Assembly (NCBI RefSeq): GCF_003336755.1
Contig: NZ_QMDI01000002.1
Location: forward strand, 682,001 to 746,000
Source: Elioraea thermophila (ex Habib et al. 2022)
GTDB lineage: Bacteria > Pseudomonadota > Alphaproteobacteria > Acetobacterales > Acetobacteraceae
Direction: 5' to 3'
Length of the DNA: 64,000 nt
Shown: piece after piece, positions 52,676 through 61,967 of the stretch
Layout: each line of letters opens with the position of its first letter
How positions within the stretch are numbered: the first letter of the stretch is position 1
Notes under the pieces: model-generated
Told to the model about the DNA's origin: nothing
Database searches by the model: none
The model's input: only the letters and a program-made list of their open reading frames with translations
Made by a program: the position numbers and the translations under genes

Positions 52676-53535
52676 CGGAGCGGGGCTTCGCGCACCCGGA
52701 GGCGCTCATCGACGCCGCCGCGCTCGCCGCTGCGCTCGGCGCGCCGGACCTCGTGGTGATCGACATCACAAAGTCTCTGCCGAACGAGAACCGCGACGAT
52801 CGCGCGGCGTGGCGCGCGGCCCACATCCCGGCTGCCCTGTTCCTCGACATCGACGAGGTGGCGGACCGCACGACGCAGCTGCCGCACATGCTGCCTTCGC
52901 CCGAGGACTTCGCGCGCATGATCGGCGCCTTCGGCATCGGCAACGACACCCGCGTCGTCTTCTACGACCAGAAGGGGATGAGTTCCGCCGCACGCGGGTG
53001 GTGGATGATGCGCGTCTTCGGCCACGACCGCGTGGCGGTGCTGGACGGCGGACTACCCGCCTGGCGCGCGGCCGGCCTGCCGCTCGAGACCGGCGAGGTT
53101 CCGCCCCCACCACCCGTCCGCTTCCGGGCCTCGTTCCGGCCCGAACTCGTCGCTGATCTCGCCCGGGTGCGGCGCGGCCTCGCGGACGGCGACCTCGTGC
53201 TCGTCGACGCCCGGCCGGCCGCGCGTTTCCGGGCCGAGGCGCCCGAACCGCGGCCGGGCATCCGCGGCGGTCACGTGCCCGGCGCGCGCAGCCTGCCGCA
53301 TCTCGACCTGCTCGACGACGCGTGCCTCTTCCGCCCTGCCGCGGAACTCCGCGCCCGGCTCGCCCAGGCCGGGCTCGACGGCACGCGTCCGGCGATCGCC
53401 ATGTGCGGCTCCGGTGTCACCGCCTGCGCGATCGCGCTCGCTGCCCACCTTGTCGGCCTGCCCGAGGTCGCGGTCTATGACGGGTCGTGGACCGAGTGGG
53501 GCGGACGCGACGACACGCCGGTCGAGATCGGCTGA
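52672..53535 (+). CDS. sseA: 3-mercaptopyruvate sulfurtransferase
   Basis: 287 residues with two rhodanese domains. The active-site loop CGSGVTA (Cys about 244) in the second domain is specific for mercaptopyruvate/thiosulfate sulfurtransferases of the SseA type. The N-domain has HIPAALFLDIDEVAD and VVFYDQKGMSSAARGWWM. GTG start overlaps the AlaX stop. Confidence 0.93.
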   Translation: MTERGFAHPEALIDAAALAAALGAPDLVVIDITKSLPNENRDDRAAWRAAHIPAALFLDIDEVADRTTQLPHMLPSPEDFARMIGAFGIGNDTRVVFYDQKGMSSAARGWWMMRVFGHDRVAVLDGGLPAWRAAGLPLETGEVPPPPPVRFRASFRPELVADLARVRRGLADGDLVLVDARPAARFRAEAPEPRPGIRGGHVPGARSLPHLDLLDDACLFRPAAELRARLAQAGLDGTRPAIAMCGSGVTACAIALAAHLVGLPEVAVYDGSWTEWGGRDDTPVEIG

Positions 53536-53546
53536 GGAGACCGAAC

Positions 53547-54758
53547 GTGCCCGACGACACGCGCCCCCCCCATCGGCAGATCGGCCTGCGCACCCGCCTC
53601 TCCCATCTCGGGCGGCCGGGCACGAAGACGCACGGCTTCGTCAACCTTCCCGTCGCGCGCGGCTCGACCGTGCTCTATCCCACCTGCGCCGAGCGGGCCG
53701 CTGCGGGCAAGAAACGGTACGACCAGGCGCTCGTGTACGGCGTGCTCGGCGGACCCAACCACCACGCGCTCGAGGACGTGGTGGCGCAGATCGAAGGGGG
53801 CACGCGCTGCCAGATCGTCTCCTCGGGGCTTGCCGCCGTCACCACCGCGCTGCTCGCCTACCTCAAGTCGGGCGACCATCTGCTGTTGCCCGACAGCGTC
53901 TACGGGCCGACGCGCGGTTTCGCCGATCACTTCCTCGCCCGCATGGGCGTGGAGACCACCTACTACGACCCTTGCGTTGACGAAACGGGTCTCGCCGCCC
54001 TGATCCGGCCGAATACGCGCGTCCTATATCTCGAGAGCCCCGGCAGCCACACCTTCGAGATCCAGGACGTGCCGGCGCTGTCGCGCGCCGCCCGCGCGCG
54101 AGGGCTCAAGGTGCTGATGGACAACACCTGGGGCCTCCATCACTTCCAGCCCTTCCGCCACGGTGTCGACGTCTCGATCCAGGCGCTGACCAAATACGTC
54201 GTCGGCCACTCCGACGTGCTGCTCGGCGCGATCACCGTGGCCTGCGAGGAGGACTGGAGGGCGGTGCGTTCCGCCGCGTTGCAGCTCGGCCAGTATGCCT
54301 CGCCGGACGATTGCTGGCTCGCGCTGCGCGGTGTGCGCACGCTCGCCGTTCGGCTCGCCGCGCAGGAGGCGAGCGGGCTTGCGGTGGCGCGTTGGCTGGC
54401 CGCACGACCCGAGGTGCTGCGCGTGCTGCATCCCGCGCTTCCTGGCGCACCCGGACACGACCTCTGGCGACGCGACTTCACCGGCGCCTGTTCGCTGTTC
54501 GGCGTCGTCTTCCGCCCCGAGTACTCGGTCGCCGCCAGTCACGCCTTCGTCGATGCGCTGGAGCTGTTCGGGATCGGCGCCTCCTGGGGCGGCTACGAAA
54601 GCCTCGCCCTGCCGACCACCGGATTCATCACGCGCACGGTCACAAGCGAGGATCTGGGCGGCCCGGCGGTCCGGCTGCACATCGGTCTCGAGGACGTCGA
54701 CGACCTGATCGCCGATCTCGAACGCGGTCTTGCCGCGCTGCGCGCCCACCGCGACTGA
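53547..54758 (+). CDS. metC: Cystathionine beta-lyase / PLP-dependent trans-sulfuration enzyme
   Basis: 403 residues of the Cys/Met metabolism PLP family. The PLP lysine is in SIQALTKYVVGHSDVLLG, and YGVLGGPNHHALED, SSGLAAVTTALLAYLKSGDHLL and VLMDNTWG precede it. The TKYVVGHSD form and a C-terminus with WGGYESLALP fit MetC-type beta-lyase. GTG at 53547 was chosen; GAGGAGA lies upstream. It follows the sulfurtransferase by 11 bp, consistent with sulfur amino acid metabolism. Confidence 0.9.
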   Translation: MPDDTRPPHRQIGLRTRLSHLGRPGTKTHGFVNLPVARGSTVLYPTCAERAAAGKKRYDQALVYGVLGGPNHHALEDVVAQIEGGTRCQIVSSGLAAVTTALLAYLKSGDHLLLPDSVYGPTRGFADHFLARMGVETTYYDPCVDETGLAALIRPNTRVLYLESPGSHTFEIQDVPALSRAARARGLKVLMDNTWGLHHFQPFRHGVDVSIQALTKYVVGHSDVLLGAITVACEEDWRAVRSAALQLGQYASPDDCWLALRGVRTLAVRLAAQEASGLAVARWLAARPEVLRVLHPALPGAPGHDLWRRDFTGACSLFGVVFRPEYSVAASHAFVDALELFGIGASWGGYESLALPTTGFITRTVTSEDLGGPAVRLHIGLEDVDDLIADLERGLAALRAHRD

Positions 54759-54772
54759 AGCCCCGGTTCTCC

Positions 54773-55252
54773 TCACCCCGCGCAAGCGCGGCAGACTCCC
54801 TCGATCTCCACCGTCGCCCGCGTGTGCCGGAAGCCTGCTCGTTCCGCCGCCCGCGCGATCGCGGATGCGATCCCTTCATCCTCCGTCTCCGTCACTCGGC
54901 CGCAGCAGGTGCAGATCAGGAACTGGACCGCGTGGGGATGGTCGTGGCCGGCATGGTCCGTCGCACTGGGGCAGCCGATGAACGCATTGAGCCGCTCCAC
55001 CTTGTGCACGAAGCCCCGCTCGAGCAGGAACTCGAGTGCGCGGTAGACGGTCGGCGGGGCGGCCGTCGCGCGACTGCGGCGCAGATGGTCGAGCAGGGCG
55101 TAGGCGCCGATCGGCTGGTCGGACGCCAGCACGAGCCCCAGGACCTCCCGCCTGAGCGGGGTGAGAGTCGCCCCCTGTTGCGAGCAGAGGCGAGCCGCGG
55201 CGTCGAGCCGCGCCTCGATCTCGGGGGAAAAGGTCAAGCCGCTGGTCGTCAC
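54773..55252 (-). CDS. zur: Fur-family zinc uptake regulator (Zur type)
   Basis: 159 residues. Winged helix (about 15-85) with LTPLRREVLGLVLAS and PPTVYRALEFLLERGFVHKVERLNAF, the Zur-like recognition region. The dimerisation domain holds HAGHDHPHAVQFLICTCCGRV and a final CRAC pair, metal-binding cysteines and histidines. It is divergent from a hisI and a COG0523 GTPase gene, both zinc-linked, with an inverted repeat between them. This context supports Zur over Fur or Mur. Confidence 0.88.
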   Translation of the reverse strand: MTTSGLTFSPEIEARLDAAARLCSQQGATLTPLRREVLGLVLASDQPIGAYALLDHLRRSRATAAPPTVYRALEFLLERGFVHKVERLNAFIGCPSATDHAGHDHPHAVQFLICTCCGRVTETEDEGIASAIARAAERAGFRHTRATVEIEGVCRACAG

Positions 55253-55282
55253 TGCCGTCCTGTCGCTCCTGGACCGAAGCGC

Positions 55283-55295
55283 GTTACACTATAAC
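55283..55295. promoter_or_regulatory. Candidate Zur box
   Basis: GTTACACTATAAC is a 4-bp-arm inverted repeat (GTTA/TAAC) with an AT-rich core in a GC-rich region. It resembles the Zur operator core GTTATAATATAAC. It overlaps possible -10 elements of both strands (TATAAC toward hisI, TATAGT toward zur), 25 bp before hisI and 31 bp before zur. Confidence 0.6.
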
Positions 55296-55319
55296 ATTGT
55301 GGAGCGAGGAGCGCCGCCC

Positions 55320-55745
55320 ATGCCCGTCGACTATGTGCCACCGAGCCCGGCTGCCCGCGAGGCCTTGCTCGCCGCCATCCGCTTCGATGCCGACGGCCTG
55401 GTGCCGGCGATCGCGCAGGACCACGCGAGCGGCGAGGTGCTGATGCTCGCCTGGATGAACCGAGATGCGGTGGCAGAGACGCTGGCGACGGGACGCGTCT
55501 GCTACTGGTCGCGCTCGCGCGCCGGGCTGTGGCGCAAGGGCGAGACCTCAGGGCAAGTGCAACGGCTCATCGATCTGCGGCTCGATTGCGACGGCGACGC
55601 CATCCTGCTCCTCGTCGCGCAAACGGGAGTCGCCTGCCATACCGGGCGGCGGTCGTGCTTTTTCACCGCCATCCGCAACGATGAGCTGGCGGAGATCGCA
55701 CAACCGATCATCGACCCAGCGACGCTTTACGGGGCCGCGCGCTGA
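55320..55745 (+). CDS. hisI: Phosphoribosyl-AMP cyclohydrolase
   Basis: 141 residues; opens the purine ring of PR-AMP in histidine synthesis. DCDGD (metal-binding Asp) and the Cys-rich GVACHTGRRSC, plus CYWSRSRAGLWRKGETSG, are complete active-site blocks. No other his gene adjoins it. Instead it is coupled (TGATG) to a COG0523 GTPase and divergent from a Zur gene, as for the hisI2 paralogues of zinc-limitation regulons. Whether it is the only hisI of the genome cannot be seen here. Confidence 0.92.
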   Translation: MPVDYVPPSPAAREALLAAIRFDADGLVPAIAQDHASGEVLMLAWMNRDAVAETLATGRVCYWSRSRAGLWRKGETSGQVQRLIDLRLDCDGDAILLLVAQTGVACHTGRRSCFFTAIRNDELAEIAQPIIDPATLYGAAR

Positions 55746-56815
55746 TGGACGCCGTTCCCGTCACCGTGCTCACGGGGTTCCTCGGGGCCGGCAAGACCAC
55801 GCTTCTGCGCGCCCTGCTCGCCCGACCCGACGGCGCGCGCACCGCGGTGCTCATCAACGAGTTCGGCGAGATCGGGCTCGATCACCTGCTGGTCGAGCAC
55901 GTCGCGGACGATCTCGTCCTGCTCGCCTCGGGCTGTCTCTGCTGCACCGTACGTGGCGATCTCGTCGCCGCCCTCGGCCGTCTCGCGTCCCGGCGCGCTG
56001 CGGGAGAGCTCGCCTTCGAGCGGGTGATCATCGAAACCACAGGCCTCGCCGACCCCGCCCCCATCCTGCACACGCTGATGGGCGAGCCTTCCGTCCTCGC
56101 CTCGTATCGCCTCGACGGCATCGTCACCGTGGTCGATGCGGTGAACGGCTGGGCGACGCTCGACACCCAGCCCGAAGCGGTGAAGCAGGCCGCGGTCGCG
56201 GATCGGCTCGTGCTGAGCAAGACGGATCTCGCGGAAGGTGATGGCGTGGCGCGCCTGCGCGCTCGCTTGGCTGCGCTCAACCCGGCCGCACCGATCCTGG
56301 AGGCCCGGCATGGCGGGCTCGACCCGGCCGCAATCCTGAATGCCGGGCTCTTCGACCCCTCGCGCAAATCGCCGGACGTCGCCGGCTGGCTGCGCGCCGA
56401 GGCCTATGTGGCAAGCGAAGGCGAACACGGCCGTGCCCACCTCCACCATGACCACCATCACCACGACCCGAACCGGCACGACGACCGGATCAGGGCCTTC
56501 TGCCTCACCTTCGACCGGCCTCTCCCCTGGCAGGGGCTCGCCACTTGGCTCGAGATGATGGTCACCGTGCGCAGCGAGTCGCTCCTGCGCATCAAGGGCG
56601 TGCTCGACCTGATCGGCCACGACCGACCCGTCGCCATCCACGGCGTGCAGCATCTCTTCCACCCGCCGGCAGCGCTGCCCGCCTGGCCCGAGGGCGAGCC
56701 GCGGCGGTCGCGCCTCGTCTTCATCGTACGCGACCTCGACCGCGCGGTGATCGAGGAGGGGCTGAACGCCTTCCTCGCGGCGGCGGACCAGGCCGCCGCC
56801 TTGCGCGCCGGGTGA
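55745..56815 (+). CDS. COG0523 GTPase, zinc metallochaperone (ZNG1/CobW-like)
   Basis: 356 residues: Walker A GFLGAGKTT (about 11-19), CxCC motif SGCLCC (Cys64, 66, 67) that defines COG0523, ETTGLADP and SKTD (GTP-binding). A histidine-rich loop (about 228-246, HGRAHLHHDHHHHDPNRHDD) should bind zinc. C-terminal CobW_C domain ends with the HGVQHLFHPP block. It is coupled to hisI and probably under Zur control. Zinc delivery under starvation is inferred; a cobalamin role is less likely because no cob genes are near. Confidence 0.9.
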   Translation: MDAVPVTVLTGFLGAGKTTLLRALLARPDGARTAVLINEFGEIGLDHLLVEHVADDLVLLASGCLCCTVRGDLVAALGRLASRRAAGELAFERVIIETTGLADPAPILHTLMGEPSVLASYRLDGIVTVVDAVNGWATLDTQPEAVKQAAVADRLVLSKTDLAEGDGVARLRARLAALNPAAPILEARHGGLDPAAILNAGLFDPSRKSPDVAGWLRAEAYVASEGEHGRAHLHHDHHHHDPNRHDDRIRAFCLTFDRPLPWQGLATWLEMMVTVRSESLLRIKGVLDLIGHDRPVAIHGVQHLFHPPAALPAWPEGEPRRSRLVFIVRDLDRAVIEEGLNAFLAAADQAAALRAG

Positions 56816-56827
56816 ACGGGCGGGCGG

Positions 56828-57085
56828 TCAGCGCCGCGTGGTCAGCTTCACCCAGAGAATGGCGAGGGCGAGTGCGAGCGTGATGCCGTTGGCGAGGATC
56901 AGCCCCGGTGCCGCGCGCAAGAGCCCATAGGCGAGCCAGAGCGCAAGCCCGAGATTGAACATCAGCAGCATCGGCAGCGCGAAGTCGCCGGCCGAACGCG
57001 TGCGCAGCGTCTTCACCGCCTGTGGCACGAAGGCCGCCGTGGTCAAGGTTCCGGCCGCCACCCCGACCAGCTCCACCGCATCCAC
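56828..57085 (-). CDS. SemiSWEET sugar transporter-like protein
   Basis: 85 residues with three membrane helices in the SemiSWEET/MtN3 pattern: GVAAGTLTTAAFVPQAVKTLRTRSAGDFALPMLLMFNLGLALWLAYGL (the PQ pair is typical), then a third helix ILANGITLALALAILWV. Such half-size proteins dimerise to move sugars. Start uncertain: GTG at 57085 or 57091. It is convergent with the COG0523 gene and divergent from the GNAT gene. Confidence 0.85.
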   Translation of the reverse strand: MDAVELVGVAAGTLTTAAFVPQAVKTLRTRSAGDFALPMLLMFNLGLALWLAYGLLRAAPGLILANGITLALALAILWVKLTTRR

Positions 57086-57137
57086 GCTCACGCTCTCCCG
57101 TTGCCCAGCACCCGTCGGCACCCTAAACCACGGTGCG

Positions 57138-57749
57138 ATGTCGTCCACCGCCATCTCGCTGCGCACGGTCTCGGGCGAGGCGCTCCGCGCGCATCTCGAC
57201 GACCTCGCGCGCCTGCGCATCACGGTCTTCCGCGAGTGGCCGTATCTCTACGAGGGCGACGAGGCGTACGAGCGGCGCTATCTCGCACGCTACGCGGAGG
57301 CGCCGGGTGCGGCGGTGGTGCTGGCGATGGATGACGGACGCGTCGTCGGCGCCTCGACCTGTCTGCCGCTCGCCGAGGAGGACGAGGAGATCAGCGCGCC
57401 GTTCCGCCAGGCGGGATGGGATCCGGATACGGTGTTTTATTTCGGCGAGTCGGTGTTGCTGCCCGAGTATCGCGGGCGTGGCATCGGCGTCGCCTTCTTC
57501 GCCGAACGGGAAGCGTGGGCGCTCAGGTTTCCGCGCATCCTGTGGTCGACCTTCTGCGCCGTCGAACGCGATGCGGCCGATCCGCGGCGGCCCGAAGGCT
57601 ACACACCGCTCGACTCCTTCTGGGGCAAGCGCGGCTACGAGAAGCGGCCCGACCTCGCCTGCACGCTCGCGTGGCGCGAGGTGGACGGGACGGAGGAGAT
57701 CCCGCACCGTCTCACCTTCTGGCTCAAGCGGCTGCGCGAGACGTCGTGA
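57138..57749 (+). CDS. GNAT-family N-acetyltransferase
   Basis: 203 residues. The acetyl-CoA site is YRGRGIGVAFFAERE (about 112-126), preceded by GESVLLPE. LARLRITVFREWPYLYEGDEAYERRYL near the N-terminus is typical of a branch often next to or fused with nitrilases. Indeed, the next gene encodes one and overlaps its stop (TGATG). Substrate unknown. ATG at 57138 was chosen because the N-terminal family block starts soon after. Confidence 0.88.
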   Translation: MSSTAISLRTVSGEALRAHLDDLARLRITVFREWPYLYEGDEAYERRYLARYAEAPGAAVVLAMDDGRVVGASTCLPLAEEDEEISAPFRQAGWDPDTVFYFGESVLLPEYRGRGIGVAFFAEREAWALRFPRILWSTFCAVERDAADPRRPEGYTPLDSFWGKRGYEKRPDLACTLAWREVDGTEEIPHRLTFWLKRLRETS

Positions 57750-58618
57750 TGCTGCGGCTCGCCGCCCTCGCCTGGAAAATCGAGCGGTCGCCTTCGGTCG
57801 ACGTCTTCGCCGCTAGGCTCGATGCATGGCTGGCACAGGCGCGCGCGGCCGGCGCCGATCTCGTCCTGCTCCCCGAATACGCCGCGGTCGAGGTCGGGGC
57901 GACGGTCGCGGCCGGGCGCGGCGCGGCGGCGGAAGTCGCCGAGACGGTGGCGCGGGCGGAAGCGATCGAAGCCGCGATGGCCTCCGCTGCCGCGCATCAC
58001 GGTCTTTGGCTCGTCGGCGGCTCGCTGCCGGCGCGTGAGGGGGAGCGCGTGGTCAACCGGGCCACGCTGTTCGCGCCCGATGGACGGCGCGCCGTGCAAC
58101 GCAAACGAACGATGACCCGCTTCGAGGCGGAACGCTGGGCGGTCAGCGGCGCCGGTGAGCCGTGCGCGATCGACACGCCCTGGGGCCGCCTGGGCATCGC
58201 CATCTGTTACGATTGCGAATTCCCCCCCATCGTGCGCGCGCTCGTCGAAGCGGGCGCTTGGCTCATCCTGGTGCCCGCCTGCACCGACACGCCCGCGGGG
58301 GCCACGCGCGTGACCATCTCGGCCCGCGCACGAGCGATCGAAAACCAGGTCTTCGTCGCCGTCGCCCCGACCGTGGGTGCGGCGCCCTGGTGCGAGAGCC
58401 TCGACCGCAACCACGGCCGGGCCGGCATCTACGGCCCGGCCGATCGCGGCTTTCCCGCCGACGGCGTGCTCGCCGAAGGGCGTCTCGACACGCCCGGGCT
58501 CGTCGTCGCCGAACTCGATCCCGCCGCGATCGCGCGCGTGCGCCGCGACGGCGCGGTGCGCAACCACGCCGATTGGCCGGGCGGTGATCTTCAAGCCGCC
58601 GTCATCTCGCCCGCATGA
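57749..58618 (+). CDS. Carbon-nitrogen hydrolase (nitrilase family)
   Basis: 289 residues. Catalytic Glu in LLPEYAAVE (about 43), Lys in QRKRTMTRFE and Cys in AICYDCEFP (about 153). The HHGLWLVGGSLP and NRATLFAPDG strands match. It pairs with the upstream GNAT gene, a common combination in proteobacteria, suggesting one two-step reaction. Start is ATG at 57749, or the GTG one codon upstream. The stop overlaps lpxB. Confidence 0.9.
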   Translation: MLRLAALAWKIERSPSVDVFAARLDAWLAQARAAGADLVLLPEYAAVEVGATVAAGRGAAAEVAETVARAEAIEAAMASAAAHHGLWLVGGSLPAREGERVVNRATLFAPDGRRAVQRKRTMTRFEAERWAVSGAGEPCAIDTPWGRLGIAICYDCEFPPIVRALVEAGAWLILVPACTDTPAGATRVTISARARAIENQVFVAVAPTVGAAPWCESLDRNHGRAGIYGPADRGFPADGVLAEGRLDTPGLVVAELDPAAIARVRRDGAVRNHADWPGGDLQAAVISPA

Positions 58619-59766
58619 CCCTTCTCTACCTCGTCGCCGGCGAGGCCTCCGGCGACGTGTTGGGTGCACGGCTGATGCAGGCTCTTCGGGCGCGCCAGCC
58701 CGACCTCACCTTCGCCGGCATCGGTGGCGCGCGCATGGCGGAACAAGGGCTTGTCTCGCTCTTCCCCATGGAGGAGCTGTCGTTGATGGGCCTCGCCGAG
58801 GTGGTGCCCAAGCTGCCGCGGCTGCTGCGACGTCTGGCTGAGACGGAAGCCGATGTGTTGGCGAAACGACCCGACGCCCTCATCACCATCGATGCGCCGT
58901 CGTTCACCCTTCGTCTCGCCGGTCGGGTGCATGCGAAGGGCGTGCGCACGATCCACTATGTCGCACCGCAGGTCTGGGCGTGGCGGCCCGGGCGGGTGCG
59001 CAAGATCGCAGGCAAGATCGACCGGATGCTCGCGCTGCTGCCGTTCGAACCGCCATTCTTCCAAGCGGCCGGCATCCCGACCGACTTCGTCGGCCATCCG
59101 GTGATCGAGTCCGGGGCGGATCGTGGCGATGCCGTCTCCTTCCGCTCTCGCTTCGGAGTGCAGGGCAAGCAGCCGGTGCTGGCGGTGATGCCGGGCAGCC
59201 GGCGTGGCGAACTCGCACGCCACCTGCCGCTCTTCACCCGCGCCTGCGCGCTCCTGTGCGAGCGCCACCCCGACCTCGCCCTGTTCGTGCCCACGCTGCC
59301 GCATCTCGAAGCGATCGTGCGCGCCGCCCCCTGGCCGGTGCCACCGATCATCGCCACCGACGCGCAGACGAAGCACGACGGCTGGGCAGCCGCAACCGCC
59401 GCCCTCGCCAAGTCCGGCACGACGTCGCTCGAACTCGCGGTCGCCGGCCTGCCGCACGTCGTCGCCTATCGCGCCAATCCACTCACTGCCACGATCGTGC
59501 GCCGCCTCGTGCGCGTCCGGTACGCAAGCTTGGTCAATCTCCTCGCCGGGCGGGAGGTGGTGCCGGAGCGTTTGCAGGAACGCTGCACGGCAGAGGCACT
59601 GGCCGAGGCACTGCACCCCCTAATGGACGGCGGCCCGGCGCGAAAGGAACAGCGCACGGACTTCGCCGACATCGTCGCCAAGCTCCGCCCCCCGGGCGGG
59701 CTCAACCCGTCACAGGCGGCCGCCGAGGCGATCCTGGCTGACGTGTCGCGCGGTCCGTCGCGCTGA
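58615..59766 (+). CDS. lpxB: Lipid-A-disaccharide synthase
   Basis: 383-residue glycosyltransferase that joins UDP-diacylglucosamine and lipid X in lipid A synthesis. VAGEASGDVLGARLM at the start, SLMGLAEVVPKL, APQVWAWRPGR, LPFEPPFF, FVGHPVIE, LPGSR-like VMPGSRRGEL and KSGTTSLELAVAGLPHVVAYR are all LpxB blocks. ATG overlaps the nitrilase stop. The rest of the lpx operon is not in view. Confidence 0.97.
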   Translation: MTLLYLVAGEASGDVLGARLMQALRARQPDLTFAGIGGARMAEQGLVSLFPMEELSLMGLAEVVPKLPRLLRRLAETEADVLAKRPDALITIDAPSFTLRLAGRVHAKGVRTIHYVAPQVWAWRPGRVRKIAGKIDRMLALLPFEPPFFQAAGIPTDFVGHPVIESGADRGDAVSFRSRFGVQGKQPVLAVMPGSRRGELARHLPLFTRACALLCERHPDLALFVPTLPHLEAIVRAAPWPVPPIIATDAQTKHDGWAAATAALAKSGTTSLELAVAGLPHVVAYRANPLTATIVRRLVRVRYASLVNLLAGREVVPERLQERCTAEALAEALHPLMDGGPARKEQRTDFADIVAKLRPPGGLNPSQAAAEAILADVSRGPSR

Positions 59767-59868
59767 ACACGGCGCTGTTTTCAGCCAGGAACTTTCATCA
59801 AACCGCAGCCCTCATGTCGCGTGGAGGGGCTAGGGTTCGGGAGCATTCACGGTGGGAACGAGCGTGCC

Positions 59869-60888
59869 TTGAAACTCTTCCCGATTGCGGCCGCCCTTGG
59901 GCTGGGCATCCTCTCGATCACCTCCGGTGGGGCGCAACAGATCAGCGGTGCCGGTGCCGCGTTTCCCGCCCCGCTCTCTCAGCGTTGGGGAGAGGCGGCG
60001 AAGGCTGCCATCGCCCCCGAGCTCAACTAACGGGCGATCGGTTCCGGTTACGGAATACATCAGATCCGCAACCGCACGGTCGACTTCGGCAACTCGGACA
60101 TGCCGCTCTCGGCCGAAGACATCGAAAAGGGCCGTCTTGAGCAGTTCCCGACCGCGATGGGCGCCATCGTCCTCACCGTCAAAGTGCCGGGGATCGAGGA
60201 CAAGCAGTTGAATCCCACCGGCCCCTTGGTGGCCGCGATCTTCATGGGCAAGGTCAGCCGCTGGAATGACCGGCGGATTGCGGAGCTCAATCCGGGCGTC
60301 AACCTGCCCAATCTTCCGTTCGCGCCCGTCCATCGCGCCGACGCATCAGGGACCACATTCCAGTTCACCGACCACCTCGCCAAGGTGAGCGAGGAGTGGA
60401 AGTCGCGCGTAGGGGTAGGGACGTCCGTTCGCTGGCCTGCGGGGATCAGCGCCCACGGCAACGATGGTGTCGCCGGTGCCGTGCGCAACACGGGGGGCGA
60501 TCGGCTACGTCGAGTATGCCTACGCGAAGCTGAACCGGCTCGTTTCCACCCAGCTGCAGAACCGCGAAGGCAACTTCGTCGTGCCGAGCAAGGCGTTGTT
60601 CCAGGCCGCGGTGGACAACGCCGACTGGTCCTCTGCCCCCCATTTCGGCATTTCGCTGAACGACCAGCCCGGCAAGGACAGCTGGCCGATCATCGCCCCA
60701 CGTTCATTCTTGTTCCCCTCCATGCGGCTGACCCGCAGCGGACGCGCAATGTGCTGCGCTTCTTCGAGTGGGCGTTCCGCAACGGCGACAGCATCACGGA
60801 AGAGCTGGTGTTCATCACGCTGCCGGACAGCACGAAGAACACGATCCGACAGATGTGGGCCGCCAAGTTCAACTTCCGCAGCGAGTGA
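59869..60888 (+). pseudogene. pstS: pstS, disrupted phosphate-binding protein gene
   Basis: Remnant of the periplasmic phosphate-binding protein of the Pst importer. Signal-peptide and mature start (SGAGAAFPAPLSQRW) are clear. An in-frame TAA at 60028-60030 replaces the Tyr codon expected in the LNY-QSIGSG region. Homology continues in the same frame (GSGYGIHQI...VDFGNSDMPL) until a frameshift in a G-run at 60492-60497. It resumes in another frame as GAIGYVEYAYAKLN...PGKDSWPI, then shifts back near 60696-60700 to FILV...NVLRFFEWAF and ends at 60888. Thus there are three lesions. The start codon is unclear; TTG at 59869 is the likely one. Confidence 0.9.
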
Positions 60889-60953
60889 CCTGAGGAGCCG
60901 AGGCTGACGCGGCGGCCGGTCGGCCAAGACCTGCCGTTCGCGGCCCGAGCGAT

Positions 60954-61956
60954 GTGAAGGCGATCGAGGACAAAGCCGTGCAACAGACCGTCGCCGCAGC
61001 GGAAACCGCGGTCATCGCCGCCCCCGGTCGGCAGGTGCGGCGAGGGGGGGTCGGCGATGCCGTCTTCAGCGGCCTTGCCACCGCCTCAGGGATCTTCGTC
61101 CTGCTGTTGCTTGGCGGCATCATCGCCGAGTTGTTCCTGGGCGGGCTGCGGGCCTTCGAGACCTTCGGCATCGGCTTCCTCCGGAGCGACATCTGGGATC
61201 CGGTCAGCGACGAATACGACGCCCTCGTGTCCATCTTCGGCACCGTGACACGAGCGTCATCGCGCCGATCTTCGCGGTGCCGCTCGGTTTCGGGATCGCG
61301 TTCTATCTGACCGAGCTCGCGCCCGAGTGGTTCCGTCGCCCGGTGGGAGTCGCGATCGAACTCTTGGCCGCGGTACCGTCCATCATCTCCGGCATGTGGG
61401 GCTTCCTCGCGCTTGTGCCCATCCTGGGCCAGGACATCCAACCGTTCCTGAAGGACAACACTGCGGGCTGGCCGATCTTCGACACGCCCTTCAGCGGCCC
61501 CACCTTCGGCATCGGCGTGCTCACGGCCGGCATCGTGCTCGCCATCATGGTGCTGCCGTTCATCGCCGCCACCATGCGCGACGTGCTCATGCAGGTGCCG
61601 ACGATGTCCAAGGAAAGCGCCTACGGCCTAGGCGCCACGACCTGGAAAGTCGTGCGCCACGTCGTCATCCCGGACACGCGCACCTCCGTGGTCGGCGGCA
61701 TCATGCTCGGCCTCTGCCGCGCGCTCGGTGAGACGATGGCGGTGACGTTCGTCATCGGCAACGCCAACCGGCTTTCCGCCAGCCTGTTCGCCCCCGGCAA
61801 CACCATCGCCTCACTCCTCGCCCTCGAATTCCCGGAAGCGCAGATGGGCAGCCTGAAGCTCTCCGCCCTGCTCGCGATCGGCTTCATCCTGTTCGTCATC
61901 AGCTCATCGTGCTCGCGATCAGCCGCGTGCTGCTGCGGCCGAAGCTGAAAGGTTGA
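60954..61956 (+). pseudogene. pstC: pstC, disrupted phosphate permease gene
   Basis: Encodes the first Pst permease. The N-terminal part (GTG start 60954) reads AVFSGLATASGIFVLLLLGGIIAELFLGGL...SIFGTV and then loses frame near 61248, apparently by one missing base. The middle in the new frame is intact: PLGFGIAFYLTELAP, VPSIISGMWGFLALVP, YGLGATTWKVVRHVVIPDTR, GLCRALGETMAVTFVIGNA. A second frameshift near 61901 moves the terminal helix (LIVLAISRVLLRPKLKG) into a third frame, with stop at 61954-61956. Confidence 0.9.
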
Positions 61957-61967
61957 GGGAGGCCGCC

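Noticed and set aside
59767-59868. Pho box upstream of pstS
   Set aside because: TTTTCA and TTTCAT occur but I could not line up two CTGTCAT-like heptamers with 11-bp period; any site is too degenerate to claim.
60028-60030. Recoding of the pstS TAA stop
   Set aside because: TAA is not used for selenocysteine or pyrrolysine, and pstC, pstA and pstB also carry lesions, so decay is simpler.
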